NCBI GenBank assembly: GCA_025331445.1
Contig: JAIWNE010000001.1
Coordinates: 310,001 to 374,000 of the forward strand
From: Blakeslea trispora
Taxonomy: Eukaryota; Mucoromycota; Mucoromycetes; Mucorales; Choanephoraceae
DNA length: 64,000 nt
Direction of reading: 5' to 3'
This document shows, piece by piece, positions 35,551 through 48,511 of the stretch. Position numbers and translations under genes: made by a program. Every line of letters starts with the position of its first letter. The stretch's first letter is position 1. The notes beneath the pieces are model-generated. The model had not been told where the DNA came from, searched no databases, and saw only the letters and a list, made by a program, of their open reading frames with translations.

Positions 35551-37953
35551 ATGGCTAAAGCTACATTAGAGTTAAAATATAAGCGCCTTAAAGTAGGACA
35601 CGCTTGTTATGTCTGTCGAAGCAAGAAAATCAAGGTACATTTTTCTCTTGTACATTCGAATAGCAAGAAAACTTATACTTTAAACTATGCTTATTATAGT
35701 GTGATGGACTTAGACCATGTATGCAGGTAGAACCAGATTCGATAAATATTCAGACGATCTGTTTACTTATATGTTTGTTTTTCTTTTTGTTTTTCTTGCT
35801 TTTCTTTGATCTTAGTGTAAAGGTAAGACATCAGCAGCTCGATTTTGTACTAGAACACCAATACTCATTTGCTTATCCCAATAGCTAGAGGAAGAACATG
35901 TGAAGCTTCAAGCATCTCATCAGAGTCCGATGTCCATGATAGCTCTACTTCAAATGAAGAGCAACTAGGAACAGCAACTGAATCAGACGATGATTCCATT
36001 CTATTCTTTCGTACGCCAAAAAATTCAACAACAGACAACATCAGTGTTACTTCAGGCTTAACAGACGACAATTGGTCTGTTGATACAAAAAGATGCACTA
36101 GTGATCATTGCAAGCCAGAAGAATTTTCGGTGTTTCATCAGTTGCCATTTACTAGCTCAATTCAATGGAAAGACGACCCCTCATTGCCTCTAAAATATTC
36201 CTGTCCTATCGAAATGCCTTCAAGCGACGTTCAGCTTCAAATGATTGAATTGTTCTTTGAGAAACGATATTGCACAACTCCTATTATACCCAAGAAGCTC
36301 TTTTATGATCAACTACACCAAAAAGGACCAATGATTACACCTCTCCTTTTGAATGCTATCTATTGCGACGTCAGTAGTTTTGCATCTGCATCCGACCTAC
36401 CTGATGTGCCAAAGCCTGCTGTCTTCTTTAATCGTGCCAAGAAATTGCTAGATGATTTCTTGGATAGGCCTAGAGTGAGCACAGTCATTGCTCTCAGCCT
36501 GTTGTCGAGGTATGAGCCTCGTCCTTCCAAGTCAAAGTCAATGGCAACCCAGTATTCTCGCACATGGATGTACAGTGGCATGGCCTTTCGTATGTGTCTC
36601 GAATTAGGATTAAATATAGATACACCTAAATCTCGCGGTATACTGTCTGAAGAAGAGATCGAGCTCCGACGTCGTATTTTCTGGTTTTGCTATTGTCTGG
36701 ACAAACAACAAAGCCTTGAGAAAGAAAGAACTTGGTCCTTATCTTCAAATATTGTCAAAACACATTTACCCTCTATTCTGCCGAATGACAGACATGATCA
36801 AGAAAACAAGCATACTATCATGTATTTCCAACAATTGATCAAGTTGATGACAATAGGTGAACAAGTCTTGAGGTTGCGCATTCTGCACACTGCCGCAAAT
36901 GATGCACTCAACAGTCTATTTGCGGAGCAAGCGACCCAGCTCAAGATTGAAGTGATACAATGGTCTGCTAACTTTTCTTCCCAGATTGGCGGTGCCATTC
37001 AAAGAGACCCTTTAGAAGATATTGCAGAAAATTCTGAATGTTCGGCGCTTGAGGCTAAAATTCGGCTTTCTTATTGTATAGTGCTCTCAAAAATACTGGA
37101 ATGTATTCCGAGTAATCAAGCTATTCGCATTGAGCAACAGGCAAATGCATCTGAAATGGTGCGGTATGCTGAAGTACTTTGTAACGACTCTTCAAAAGTA
37201 ACTCGGTTTGAACAGCTTACTTATGCCATCACAGCTGCTCTTCTTTTACATGACAAGTACCTAAATGATTCAGATGCTCAGGTTGCTCAACACTCTCAAC
37301 ATGTTTATCATCGCTGCTCTACATTATTAAAGAAGATTCAGAAATATGCGTTTATCCCTGAATGTGCCACTCTGCTACATCATATCTCGGTTCAAAACCA
37401 GCAAATTGAACACAGCGCAACATCAGCGATAGATAGCGATAATTCCAGTGAATTCATTAGTTCTTCACCATCTACAACTCATACCCAGTCATTACCATCT
37501 CCAGAATACATATCAAATGACCGATTTACTCCACAAAATATATACAATTCAGATGTACTACATGACCAAACTACACTCAGGCAACTGAATAACACGTTTG
37601 CTGTCCTTCCATCTACTCTTGAAAGCCATCCACTCACTTGGGACGAACCAATACAATGCTTAAGCGACTACTCATTACCAACTTCGCCTTCTGACATGAT
37701 ATGCTTTCCGTATTCTTCAGCTGTGCTGACATCCAATACTGATTGCTCGCAACTACCCAACTATCTACATAATAACTTTCAATCCTACCCTAATCCTTCT
37801 TTACTTGATAACCCAATTGTTCATATGCCTCAGCAATTATATCCACCTCAAGAGAGCACCCTTCCTTTTGTGCAATCAGAAGAACCTTTTGTATATTCAA
37901 TTAATTCTATGCCATCTCAATCGTTAATACCACACACTGTATATTATTCTTAG
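35551..37953 (+). CDS. Zn2Cys6 fungal transcription factor with Fungal_trans middle domain
   Basis: Exons 35551-35634, 35700-35726, 35816-35822 (7 nt) and 35885-37953 give 728 residues. Splicing through the 7-nt exon yields CYVCRSKKIKCDGLRPCMQC, then KARGRTC: a perfect binuclear zinc cluster, CxxC-x6-C-x5-CxxC-x6-C. Any shorter splice breaks it. An acidic/Ser linker follows. The fungal-specific middle domain is recognisable by YSGMAFRMCLELGLNID and RRRIFWFCYCLDK. The C-terminal third is Ser/Thr/Pro-rich and probably activating. No coiled-coil linker is obvious. The regulated pathway is unknown; the nearest genes (bZIP copies, gene-poor DNA) give no hint. Confidence 0.93.
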
Positions 37954-40900
37954 CTTTCTTTAATTCTATTTTTTAATTAAAACAATAAAATCTGTTTCGG
38001 GCGTTATTATTCTGCAAATTTGACATGACGTATATTTTCCGGTCGTCCTACATAACACGCTGGCGAAGTGTAGTACTAAACTCTAACTGTTGTACAGGTT
38101 AACGCCCGCTCCTTTTTCTCTCTTCCAAGTCTTGCTCACAATACAAACAGGATTGCTTTGACACCTGACGATAGACGTGGCGAAGCATTTACTTTTTAAG
38201 CTATGGTCAGATGTGTTTGTTTCTATTTTCAAAAGACCTGTTCAGCAGCTTTCACTGAGTTTAAAGGCAACAAGACTACTAATACATGCTATTCAGATAA
38301 TAACAAAAGGTTTCATGCCAAAAAGAAAAAAAAAAGGAATAGTTTCACAGACTTATCTTTTTGCATGTATACACAAGCATAAATTTGGATTATAGGGTTA
38401 AAAGGAAAATCAAATAGAAGGATGGCCCTTTTTTTTTGGGGAGTCAAATATCACTTTTTACTTGCTAGTTTAGCCCTTATTTTCTTTGGAAGCTACTTTT
38501 GTTTCCTTTATAGAATGCGATCGTCGTTAGCTTTTTTTTTTTGATTATATGGTTCTAAGAAACAGATTTTACATTATGCAGTTATCATATCAGACAGCAG
38601 ATTTGTTGGATGCTATCACCCTACATTAGTTATACAACTTGGCATTGTTGCTGCAGATACGCTTTTCTTTTTTTTTGGTTGACACACTGGTACTTTTGCT
38701 CGGGAATCTAGCCATATATTTCTATGCCTCTGATGGCTTCAAAAAGAAAAAAAAAGTAGAAGGGATCTGTCTGCTTTCTATCCTCACCTTGTAAAATAAT
38801 TTTTTTTTTGAACACAAGCAAAATGCCTGGAATTGAATTCCGGAGTTTGGGATTCTACATCTGAAGTTGCATTACTAATCTTTCTATAGCTTCTTTAACT
38901 TTCTGTTTTATTATCTAGAGATTCTGAGTTGAAAGAAGAAAGGGATAAAACGGTGAACAGAGAATTGGTAAGCATAAAATAAAATGATAGAACGTGCTGA
39001 TTTATCAATTTAGGTATTACGTAGGCAGAGAATATAGGTTTAGGGTCCTACACGAACATACCTGCTTTTATCGAAATCGAGCACAATACCCAGTGTAATA
39101 CACGATCTCTGTCTGTGTCAATGTACTTGTAACTTCTGTAACACAAATAGTTCTGTATCTTTGAGTTTTCTTTCTTTTTAATGCACTATTTTCAGAAAAA
39201 AGAAAAAGTTAAAAACTTCGTTCATAAGCAGATAAAAACAATGTCCAGATTGATAACCAAAAATTATGATTAAAGCGAGCGAAAAATTCGAATAGGCTTT
39301 AGTTCAGTAACTCACATTGAAACCTTTCTTGAAAGGAGATCTCGATACCAAAGTTGATGTTCCAGATTATCGTTCTTGATTTGAGCAAGTAATATGCCAA
39401 ATATGAAAAAAAGGCTTGCCCATACTACTTTATGATTACATCCAAGCATAAAAATGAGAAGAAGAACTTTCCATCTAGTGTTTTATAAGGCATATAAGGT
39501 CTTTTGATTTTTGTTTCATCCAACTCAAAAAAAAAAAGATGCAATATATGAAACAAGAGGTACAGCCTTTCCAAATGCTGAAATCCTTAGCTTTTCTTCC
39601 TGTTGATTCTGACGACAAAAAAAAAACTGGTAATTTCTGGTCGCTATATAGCTTAAAACAATTTGGTACTGGATAGCCATTGACTGTTCACAAAGAAGGC
39701 TTATCAATGTCTGGATACAGTGTTTCATGTTGTTTGTCTAGATATCTTTTCTGTAGAGTTCAGCTAAAGCCGTACCTGTTCTCAGTCGTTGCTCCTGCTC
39801 CATATCTGATAGCAACATCAGAAAGTTTCAGAAGAAACTTTCTCTTTTTTTTTTGTCTTAAACTTTGTTCTGCAGTACCAAGATCAAAGTAGATGAGAGC
39901 TTAAAACCCACTTGAAACTTGTAAGCATTAAATGTTTAGTCTGCAATGTTCATTACTAATTTCTTTTTCTACATACTTCCGTCTCTCTTTCTCTTGCATA
40001 TTCTATGCAAGTAAATATGAAAAAAAGAGAGATAATGTATCATATCACTCACTGCTAATTTTGAATCAGCATTTTTCTAGTATTCTGATCAATCTATTTT
40101 TCTGTTTTTGTAGAACACTGATTTTGAACCACTGTCGCACAAACATTATACAGCTCGCATGCTAATAGCGGAACGGGCAAAACGGACACAATAAATTGTC
40201 AACAAGCTTTTCTTACTGCCAAATACACAATGTAATGACTACCAAATTTAGTTCATTTTAAGAGTGAACCCCTGCAGGCCATTCTTAACATGAACAAGAC
40301 AATGTTTTTGCTTTTTCTTTTAAAGCTATGTTCTAGAATCTGACAGTGTCAACCAAGATGGCAAAAAATCACTATGGACTAGACCAAATTAGCGTCTGAC
40401 AATCGCTATTTTAATCGACATAGTAAAGTAAAGCATCGTTTCTTTCCTCTTCTCTAGTTGGCTACTGTCGCTTAGATTTCATGCCATGTCTCTCTATTGT
40501 TTGACATGACCTTTTTGGCGTAAACAAGGAAAGAGAGCATCGTTTCCGGCCATTGTGAGGCGGACAACAACTCAAAATTATTGAGTCAAGAGAGAGTGCT
40601 TATGGCCGAGTAGATCTTGGCCTATTTGTTCTTTGTCTCTAAACATTTTGACTTCCCATAGGTGCCGTCTGATTGCCTTTGGTTTGTCCTTCAAAAGAAA
40701 AGGGTCAGGTTCAACTCGCACAACTAATAGTTTTGATATGATTTGAGACGGAGGGATTGTATTTGCGTCTTTTGATAATTTTACTGTTGAATGTTTAGGT
40801 AAATGACAGTAAAGGTACTTTGTCTTTATTGTATTCGTTAGAAGCCAAAAAAAAAAAGGCATGATGAATGCATCAAAGAAAGCTTGTTTATAACATCTAT

Positions 40901-41204
40901 CTTTTCTTAATAATGGAAGCTTCTCTCTCCCACCTTTTTTATAGGACTGATGTTGATTTCAATTTCAGAATGAAAAAGAAAGGCTTACTTAATGGGATTG
41001 TATATGTCCTTGTTGATATGTATTCAACATTTGAGCAAGTTATCCAAATGTGAACAAATCAACCCATAGGGGAAAGATTGGTAACAACAAAAGCGCTCAC
41101 TAGCCACATAAAGTCAGCAAAACAAAAGCAGAAGAAAAAAAAAGGGTCCCCACAAAATAAAAAGCAAAACCCCATAAGGTTTAGGTCAAAATCCAATGTA
41201 TATC
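37954..41204. other. Gene-poor interval of about 3.25 kb
   Basis: No gene is supported. The best frame (40578-40862, minus) contains a protein-like stretch (SQIISKLLVVRVEPDPFLLK) and could be the remnant of a mobile element or lost gene, but no family is recognised. The rest is AT-rich with many T8-T10 runs. Confidence 0.4.
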
Positions 41205-42629
41205 GCTAAATCACATCATCATCTGGAATGGTCAAATTAGAGCTATATCCGGAAGGTGTCTTTAAACGCTTTGGGCTTTGACTGGAATGCGAGAAAACAA
41301 CACAAAAGAAACAAAAGTGAGCCCTAGGTCTACAACATAAATTTACTTCTTACTTACTTAGCAGCCTGAAGTTGAAGGTCATTGTTGACTCGCTTGTATT
41401 GGAATCGATTATGCATTGGACTAACATGCTCTTCAACTCCATATTCTTCATCGTCTGATAGCATTGCTAAATCTCTAGCAATGCCTCTATATAAGGTATT
41501 TCCAATTATGCTGAAAGAGAGAGAAGAAAAAAGACAAGACAAAGGATCAGTTAAAGCTCTTTCTAGTTCTTTCAAGTGTATACCTTGACGATTGGTTGGC
41601 TGTTTGGCTCATTTGTCTTGGTTGTAATTCATTTAACTGTTCTGGTTTTTGTTGCTCTAATAGCTCATGATGATCCTCAGTTGGTTCTCCTTGCATCTGT
41701 CTATGTTCTTGCCTTGACGTATTGTCTTCGGTATTCAATTCTTCTCCTTCATCCTCCGAGTCCAATACGATGACATTAGCATATTTGCGTCTGGGACGAT
41801 TACGAAGAGCTCCTTGTCCTTTTTCATATTCTTTTAGCCGTTCCTTTAATCTCTCATTTTTGGCTTTTAAGCTGTTGACTACTCTTTCATTGACAGCAAG
41901 TTTACTCTCTGCATTATCACGTCCACTACAAAAAAGAACCGTTATGATTGGCTGATCTTTCAGTGCATGTCCATCTTACCGAACAGCTTCTTTATATCGA
42001 TATTCAAGTCCTCCTAGAGAAGTTATTAGTTGATCGTGCGATTGATTCTGTAAACTTCTCATGAAGCTTTGAGATGTTGGACTCGACAGATAGTCATCAA
42101 TATCAGCCACTCTGTATCGTGTCAGTGTATATGCAAAGTATTCAGGAGCAGACAAAATACCTTTTCACTTGTTTGAGATAACGCATTGAATTGGTCATTG
42201 TCTTTATCTTTTTATTTTGCGACTCAACTGTCAACATGTTGTTTGCATTTTGCCTTCGTATTGACTGTATCTCGTTCTGTAGTGACTCGATTTCTCTCTT
42301 TGAGGAAGCAAGTTGTACTTGAAGATCCCGAGTTCGCTTATTTGCATCAGACGAAGCATTTTCTGTAGACTCATTATCTTCTGTAGTAGAAAAGTAGAGT
42401 GGAGCTACTAGCTGTCGAAGCGTTGCTGTCTTTTTGCAAAGAGGACATTTCTTTGACTGGTTAATCCAAGGACGAATACTGCGAATATGAGATTAGTTAT
42501 AGGGTTTTAAGCAGCAATGAGGATGCTTTACCAGTTGTTGTGAAAGACATGACCACAAGGCGCTGCTGCTGCTGAGTCGTTTTGGTCAGAGAGTAAGGAT
42601 CCAAAGCATATAATACAATTATAGGTCAT
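41205..42629 (-). CDS. RING-finger coiled-coil E3 ubiquitin ligase, TRAIP-like
   Basis: Exons on the minus strand are 42629-42532, 42478-42161, 42111-41980, 41925-41584, 41510-41358 and 41281 to about 41205. The first two give a RING-H2: CIICFGSLL...CGHVFHNNCIRPWI...KCPLCKK, with the cysteines and histidines in order. A coiled coil follows (LQVQLASSKREIESLQNEIQ, later NERVVNSLKAKNERLKERLK). RKYANVIVLDSEDEGEE and an acidic Gln-rich stretch lead to a basic tail (QSPKRLKTPSGYSS). An N-terminal RING plus long coiled coil is the TRAIP/NOPO plan, ligases that act at stalled replication forks. Orthology is inferred from architecture. The exact stop is uncertain by a few codons. Confidence 0.8.
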
Positions 42630-43157
42630 GACTATTAGTTAAAGAGGAAGAAGGTGGAAAAAAAATTGCAAATTAAACCTTTTTTTTTTTTTTTTTTTTT
42701 ACTTGGTAGTATTTTTGCCTATTTTAGTATTCTTTATTGCTGTGATGATGTTGCTTTAAAGTGCAAAATGTATGTTTCCTTTTCCCTCGCTTTCTCTCAA
42801 CTGCAAAGTTTTCTAGAAGTACACCACAAATATGAGTATACTTATCAGAGCATTAAGGAAATCAGATAAAAACAAAAAGAAAACTGCGCATAGGTCTGTT
42901 CTGTAGAATGCATAATGAACACACAATGATAAACAGTAAGGTATGTCGTTATATGATTATTTAGCTTGTTCAAAGCAATAATTAAAGCAAAAAAAAAAAA
43001 AGAAAGACTTTTCTCATCTAAATAACTCACAAAAATGAGTGCGTAAAAAGGTCATGATTAAATGCAGATATATAACTTAAGAATGTTTAATATGAAAGGT
43101 AAATAGATTCTAATTAGTATGAAAGGTAAAAGGGTTTAAATATGCAATATGATTAAA
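42630..43157. other. Intergenic, no gene seen
   Basis: 528 bp between the RING gene 5' end and the chitin deacetylase 3' end. It contains a T18-like run at 42681-42700 and an imperfect direct repeat TATGAAAGGTAAA at 43090-43102 and 43119-43131. Confidence 0.5.
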
Positions 43158-44693
43158 TTACAAAACATAGGCAGCAATAGCAGCAGCAGCAGTCAATACA
43201 GCAGCAGATTGAGTAGCCTTGTTGGAGAGAGCTCCAGAGGTATGGCTTTGAGAGTTGGCCAAGGCATTGGCATTAGCAGAGGCACTGCTACTAGCAGAGG
43301 CGCCAGCGGCGGCAGAGCCTTGGGCAACAGAAGCAGCAGAGCTTTGAGCAACAGGAACAGCAGAGCTGGTAGCGACAACAGGAGCAACGGCAGCAGAAGA
43401 AGCGAGAGAAGAAGTGTTGGTGCTGAGAACAATATCGGTGGTACCAGGCAAGGCAGCACTGGCAGTAGCAGTAGCATTGTTGGAAGCGGTAACATCAGTG
43501 GCATTGGTAGCATTGGTGGGCTTGGTAGCATTGGTGCCCTTGGTGGCAGGAACAGTTTCATCGCCAACGGGGTAGACCCAGTTCTTTTCCCAGTAAGGTT
43601 GAGAGATGTTGAGGCATTGGTGAATAGACTTGACGTTGAAGACAGATTGAAGCTTAGGCAACCACTTTTCAGTCATCTTGACGGTAGCATTGTTCAATTC
43701 ATGTTCGAGGACGATAAGACCGGTCTTTTCCTTGTGAGCCTTGGCACCAGCAATCCAACCTTCAAACATAGCATCAACCTTGGAAGGAGCGAGGTTACCA
43801 CCACCGCTACCGGGCATGTTCCAATCGTTAGTATCAGCGTTCCAGAGGTAGGTGTGCAAACCCATTTGCCATGCGATAGCACGAACACGATCATCAACAT
43901 CACCTTGAGGAGGTCTCCAACACTTGGTAGTAACACCAGTGGCTTCCTTGATGGCACGGAGAGACCAGTACAATTGAGCAACGACTTGTTCGTTGGATTG
44001 AGTAGTCATTTGAGGGTGAGACCAAGTGTGAGAACAGAGAACATGACCGTGGTTGATGGCTCTCTTGGCAGCTTCAGGGTAAGTAACGACATTGGAACCA
44101 ATGTAGAAGAGAGTAGCCTTTTGGTTGTTGTGTTGAGCCAAGAAGTTGTACAATTCAGGTTCGGCCCACTTGTCAGCTTCCTTGTCACCTTGGAGGTTGT
44201 ATGGTCCATCATCATAGTTGAGACCCCAGTCACCAGGAGTAGGACAGTAATGAACATCTTCGGGCAAGTAAGAGAGCTTGGGCTTGGTACAGCCAGATTG
44301 AGACCACCAACAGTCAGGATCACTGTCAGAATAACCAGAAAAGATAATGTCACCGTCCTTGTTGTTCTTACGAACAGCGGCTTTGGGGACCTTAGACCAA
44401 TCAATAGCGGCAATGGCCTTCTTGACTTCAGGATGGTTTACGTCAGGAGCAGCCCAAGGTTCGGGGTAAGATTTGGTATCAAGAGTTTCACGAGGCAAAG
44501 TCTTGCTGGTATCCAACTTTCCAGTAGGGTATCCAGAGTTGACGCCCTTGGGAGCAGGGAAGTCGGGCAACCAAGTGGGTGATTGAACGGCCAAGAGACC
44601 ACTTGATGTCTTTGAGGATCCAGATTTAGTGGAAGCGGCAGTAACGAAACTGCCAGTTGCGAGAAGGAGAGCGCCGAGTGCTGTAAGTTGCAT
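43158..44693 (-). CDS. Chitin deacetylase, carbohydrate esterase family 4, GPI-anchored
   Basis: Converts chitin to chitosan in the wall, a hallmark activity of Mucoromycota. Intronless, 511 residues from the ATG at 44693 (a longer frame begins with TTG). A signal peptide (residues 1-20) is followed by the NodB domain. Motif 1 is LNYDDGP (159-164, two metal/base Asp), motif 2 HTWSHP (222-227, metal His), motif 3 RPPQGD (260-265), and the C-terminal motif LEHEL (329-333). The last 130 residues are Thr/Ser/Ala/Asn-rich with many N-x-T sites and end in a hydrophobic tail (SAAVLTAAAAIAAYVL), as for GPI attachment. Codon bias is strong and like that of the polygalacturonase gene, suggesting high expression. 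A TATA-like box lies about 100 bp upstream. Confidence 0.97.
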   Translation of the reverse strand: MQLTALGALLLATGSFVTAASTKSGSSKTSSGLLAVQSPTWLPDFPAPKGVNSGYPTGKLDTSKTLPRETLDTKSYPEPWAAPDVNHPEVKKAIAAIDWSKVPKAAVRKNNKDGDIIFSGYSDSDPDCWWSQSGCTKPKLSYLPEDVHYCPTPGDWGLNYDDGPYNLQGDKEADKWAEPELYNFLAQHNNQKATLFYIGSNVVTYPEAAKRAINHGHVLCSHTWSHPQMTTQSNEQVVAQLYWSLRAIKEATGVTTKCWRPPQGDVDDRVRAIAWQMGLHTYLWNADTNDWNMPGSGGGNLAPSKVDAMFEGWIAGAKAHKEKTGLIVLEHELNNATVKMTEKWLPKLQSVFNVKSIHQCLNISQPYWEKNWVYPVGDETVPATKGTNATKPTNATNATDVTASNNATATASAALPGTTDIVLSTNTSSLASSAAVAPVVATSSAVPVAQSSAASVAQGSAAAGASASSSASANANALANSQSHTSGALSNKATQSAAVLTAAAAIAAYVL

Positions 44694-44790
44694 GATCAAT
44701 CTATAATATAAAAAAGGAACGAAAATGGAAAAAGAATGGATAAAAGAGAAATAAAGATAAAGAAATAAACACCTTCCAACTTTTAGGTCT

Positions 44791-44800
44791 TTTATTTATA
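44791..44800 (-). promoter_or_regulatory. TATA-like box of the chitin deacetylase gene
   Basis: TATAAATAAA on the minus strand about 100 bp upstream of the ATG at 44693, the same spacing and sequence as at the other intronless secreted-enzyme gene in this window. Confidence 0.45.
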
Positions 44801-47104
44801 TGTGAACAATAATTTTTTTAAGCTTATGATTGTGTTACTTGAACACGAAAAAATGGTAGAAAATTTTATCTGGAAGTATTTGTTCTGACAAAAAAAAGCG
44901 TGGCTAGGAACCAAGTATAGTAACCGCTAATTTTGATTAGCCGACTGCTGACACCTGGTTATATACTTCAGGAAGCTATACTATTGATAACGCTCCGTTC
45001 AAATTCCTTTTTTTATTTCTTACATTGTTCTCCAAAATCATATATTGAGTTTAACCAGGTAATCAAAATTGACACATGCTACAATCTATTACTGCATCAC
45101 ACATCAATGACAAAGAAAAAGAGACCAAATCAATTGACAGTGCTGTTGATCAATTCAAAGCACTTGTGATGATGAAACTAACCACGATAGTGGTAGCAAA
45201 AAGGAATAGTGGAATATTTTGGGTATTTTAGATAGTGCAACCTCCGCAGCACTAACCACTAAAATACAGGATACAGTCATAAACAGGTACAGATGAATGA
45301 CAACATCCTTCTCCCCCTTTTTTTCTTTGCTCTTCTAGTAAAGTAGTTTTGACATGTTTAATTTGTTTCATCTCTTTATTAAAACAGGTATAAAAGATAC
45401 ATTTTTGGAATATTATTCCAAACAAAGTCCTATAAACTGAGGATCAAACTCCATTTAATTGGCCAAGTTTCTTGTGTCGACCAGAGTTGGACAATAGTTA
45501 CAGAGTTTTATTTCAGTACAAATATATACAAATCAAACGTTTTTATAAAGATATCTTTTACATGCAAATCAAAATTTGTTCAACTTGTTGTCTCACAAGA
45601 AAAAAAAAAAGGTTTAGAACGAGTAAACGCGAAATTCAACTTTCCAAGTATTTGTATATCGATTAACCATCTCTCCTTTTGCTTGTTTCATTTCTATACC
45701 AATATAACCCGTAATTATCTTTTTATGACGTTGAAAGGACTCGAAATAGAAACAGATTTGCTTATCCAATGAAAAGAAGGAGCACTTACCAAATTGAATA
45801 GTCAAAATCCTTATTTTTCTGCTTGATTTAAATGTTGTGCCCTATATGGACATTACAAATCTTTTTTTAGATTGTGTTGCAGAATAGTTATTCGGATCAA
45901 ATTTAGTCGCAGCGTCATTAGTTTTTAATTAGATTGAGAAAGAAAAAAAGCAAACAATGCGTGCATTCTTCTTTCTGTCCTAAACCAATGGCTGCAGTTA
46001 TGAGACGCCTCTTTTCAAATGAAGAAATTCGATAGATCATGTCATTTGAAACAAAGTATTACTTTTTTTGATTTGCAGGTAGATGAAGGGCTTTTGAAGG
46101 TACAGATATCAACATAATCATTTTCTAGTTTTTTCTCTCTCTTTTGTCGGGTAATACATATTCGGTGCAAAAGCACATTCCCCTTTTTTGATGCACCTAT
46201 TTTTGTATAGCCATTAGCCACTTTTGAAGGTTTCTTTTAATAAATGGTCATTCTTGTACGAGGTAATTCGTCTTCAGACGACGTTACTTTAAAAAAGAAA
46301 AGATGTCTATCTTTTTATGTCTATAAATAAGCTCAGAGATGTATTCAAGCAGATGCTGCTTACAGGAGCAGTGACTTTGCTTCAAAAGTAAACCGAGATT
46401 GAAAAGATTAAATGACACTTCCTCCCTGGACTATGTCATTAAGGTATTTAGTCATCATCTCACAACTCAAATTTACTAACTTGAAGAATGCACAGTATGA
46501 AAAAAGAGCCAAATCAATGTAATAAACAGCATCTCTTTTTGTAGCATATTTCCAGGATTTAACAATTTAAAAATACAAATTTAAAAAAAAAAAAAGTAAA
46601 GAAAGAAAACGATTCGATTCTTTTATTAAATTGATAGCTTTCTTTATGCGCCGACTAGAACAATGTATAAATATGTCATTGTTGGGAAAATCTCATTCAC
46701 ATTTTGTGCAGCAACAATGGCTCAAATACAAAGCTAAATCAACAAATCATTTTGTAGAGAAAAAAGAGATAGCTATCTACAGGTGTCTCGCTCACCAAAC
46801 TAAGTCGTTTTCCCTAGACGTTGCCTTGAATGCAATCAAATAAAGCTAGAGCATAAGCATTTAGTGCTCGATGGAATCCTGCAAAAGAAAAACGAAACTT
46901 TATGTTTTAACATTACGTGTAATATTTAAGTTCATCACTACATCCTTCAGTTCCTGTATCAATGGCCGCAACAATCAACGTATATATAGCTTATATTACT
47001 CTTTTTTATTTCTTTTTCTCTCTTTCAAAGAATGTGTGAGGCAGACAATGATATGATATGCCAAATGTCTACTGACGCTTTAGACTATGTATCCTTTTTC
47101 ATAA
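44801..47104. other. Gene-poor interval of about 2.3 kb
   Basis: No supportable gene. Short frames (44933-45169, 45472-45666, 46631-46843) lack any recognisable feature. A small palindrome GTCTTCAGACGAC lies at about 46271-46283. The left end should contain the chitin deacetylase promoter. Confidence 0.45.
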
Positions 47105-48511
47105 TTATACACCAGATTGATTGCGTTCTTGCAATGTATCAATGACGAGTTTAGATTCTCCATATCTGGAGTGAACATTGATATAACCCTGTCCTCTTAG
47201 TTCACCAAAATGTCCCATTTTGATTGTGCTTCTTTTTGAAGATGTAAGATGTAAATCCTTTGATCTATGCAAAGGAACAATCTCGGGATCACAAAGCCAA
47301 CAATGAGCAGTGTAACCTATGCTCGATTTTCTATCAGGCAGTGTTACCATTGCCTTCACAGGTCCATCAAGCGCAACTACAGTTGATTTTACATTTTGAG
47401 ATAATGGGATCAATTCTACTCTTGTGGCTCCTATCATAGTAGCTGCTCCAAATGTATTCAAGGGATGATAAGTACCAAGTATCATACCATTCAAGTTACC
47501 CAGCATCAACTCTTTTGCTTTGATGTCCTATTGATATTTTGAAATAAGAAATAGGCTTTACTGTTCTTTTTTTTTTCTATAAGCTTACTTTCAAATGAAT
47601 TGCTCCTCTTCCTAGTCCAAGTGAAAACTTGTTAAATACAGTATTTCCTAGATCACCTTCAACTCGGTTTGCATGATTGACTTTGATGCTCAAATCCTCA
47701 TAGGTAGCAAGGTTTGAAGGGAAGATGATGTCTAGATGATATATCATACATGATTTGAGAATAGAAGGATGATGATGATTGATATGCACTGTTTTGAATT
47801 TGGAGCTGGTATGATTATCTTCGGATAAAAGAACATGGCCAAACAGTTCTTCCCGTTGAGCAAACAATTTGAGTTGAATACGAACATGATCTGTTTCTGG
47901 TGAAGATTGCAAGTTGACAATTCCACCATCACTAAAGAGACCATCTAGTTTTAAATGAAGTGTCTTGAATTCCTTGGGAGAAAAGGAAAGCAGCTTTTGT
48001 TTCTCGAAAGGCAAATGGCTACATTCTGGTGAAGCAAGGTGGTGTGGTCTGAGAGGTCGTTTGATCTTGAATTCCTCGGGAGGATTGACTATCTTGTGGT
48101 TTAGCTTTGGAATGCCTGCACTATGGTCAGTCTCTTTTTTGGATGGATGAGGTGGTGGTACAACTAAAGAGGAAGTAGGAAGGATTCCGAGTACTTCTTG
48201 AGCAATGGTCTGGATGACTTGGTGTCGATTATAAAGATCCTTTACATCAATCTCTTTTGCCCAATAAGGTCTCTGGTGTCGCTCAGCCTCTTTATCAAAT
48301 GGGGTTTTGATTTTTTCATCCAATTGCCACATTGTATTCAGTGATTCCATAAATTGAGATAGTCTGATAGCATCTGATGAAGCAATTTCATTTGGATAAT
48401 CAAGAAATCCATGATGTGTCTTGCCCTTACATAGATCAACGTTAGCACTCAATTTTTTTTAAACATTGCCACATCTCTTACGTCATTGACTTACTCCAAC
48501 ACTATAACCAT
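47105..48511 (-). CDS. Uncharacterised protein, probably membrane-anchored; N-terminal exon unresolved
   Basis: Well-supported exons are 48447-47589 and 47527-47105 (minus), about 427 residues of ordered-looking protein. The N-terminal part is charged (FDKEAERHQRPYWAKEIDVK, then DLYNRHQVIQTIAQE). The C-terminal half is rich in beta-prone text (HFGELRGQGYINVHSRYGES), resembling adhesin-like repeats that some fungal membrane proteins carry. Upstream, 48590-48495 reads SGLVFIAFLILLALSHIYHL in one frame, a convincing membrane helix, but that frame is out of phase with the next exon. The model given starts at ATG 48511 in the compatible frame. Either a short frameshift or an unrecognised splice is present. 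No family is named with confidence. Confidence 0.6.

Noticed and set aside
40578..40862. 94-codon minus-strand frame in the gene-poor interval
   Set aside because: Part of it reads like protein, but it begins in a polyT run, has no neighbouring exons and matches no family I know; may be a relic.
43149..44582. 477-codon plus-strand frame opposite the chitin deacetylase gene
   Set aside because: Shadow frame created by the codon bias of the minus-strand gene; its Ser/Gly/Arg-rich text is the antisense of Ala/Thr/Pro codons.
44990..45012. CGTTCAAATTCC followed by T-run, resembling a tRNA B box and terminator
   Set aside because: No matching A box, acceptor stem or anticodon arm could be folded upstream.
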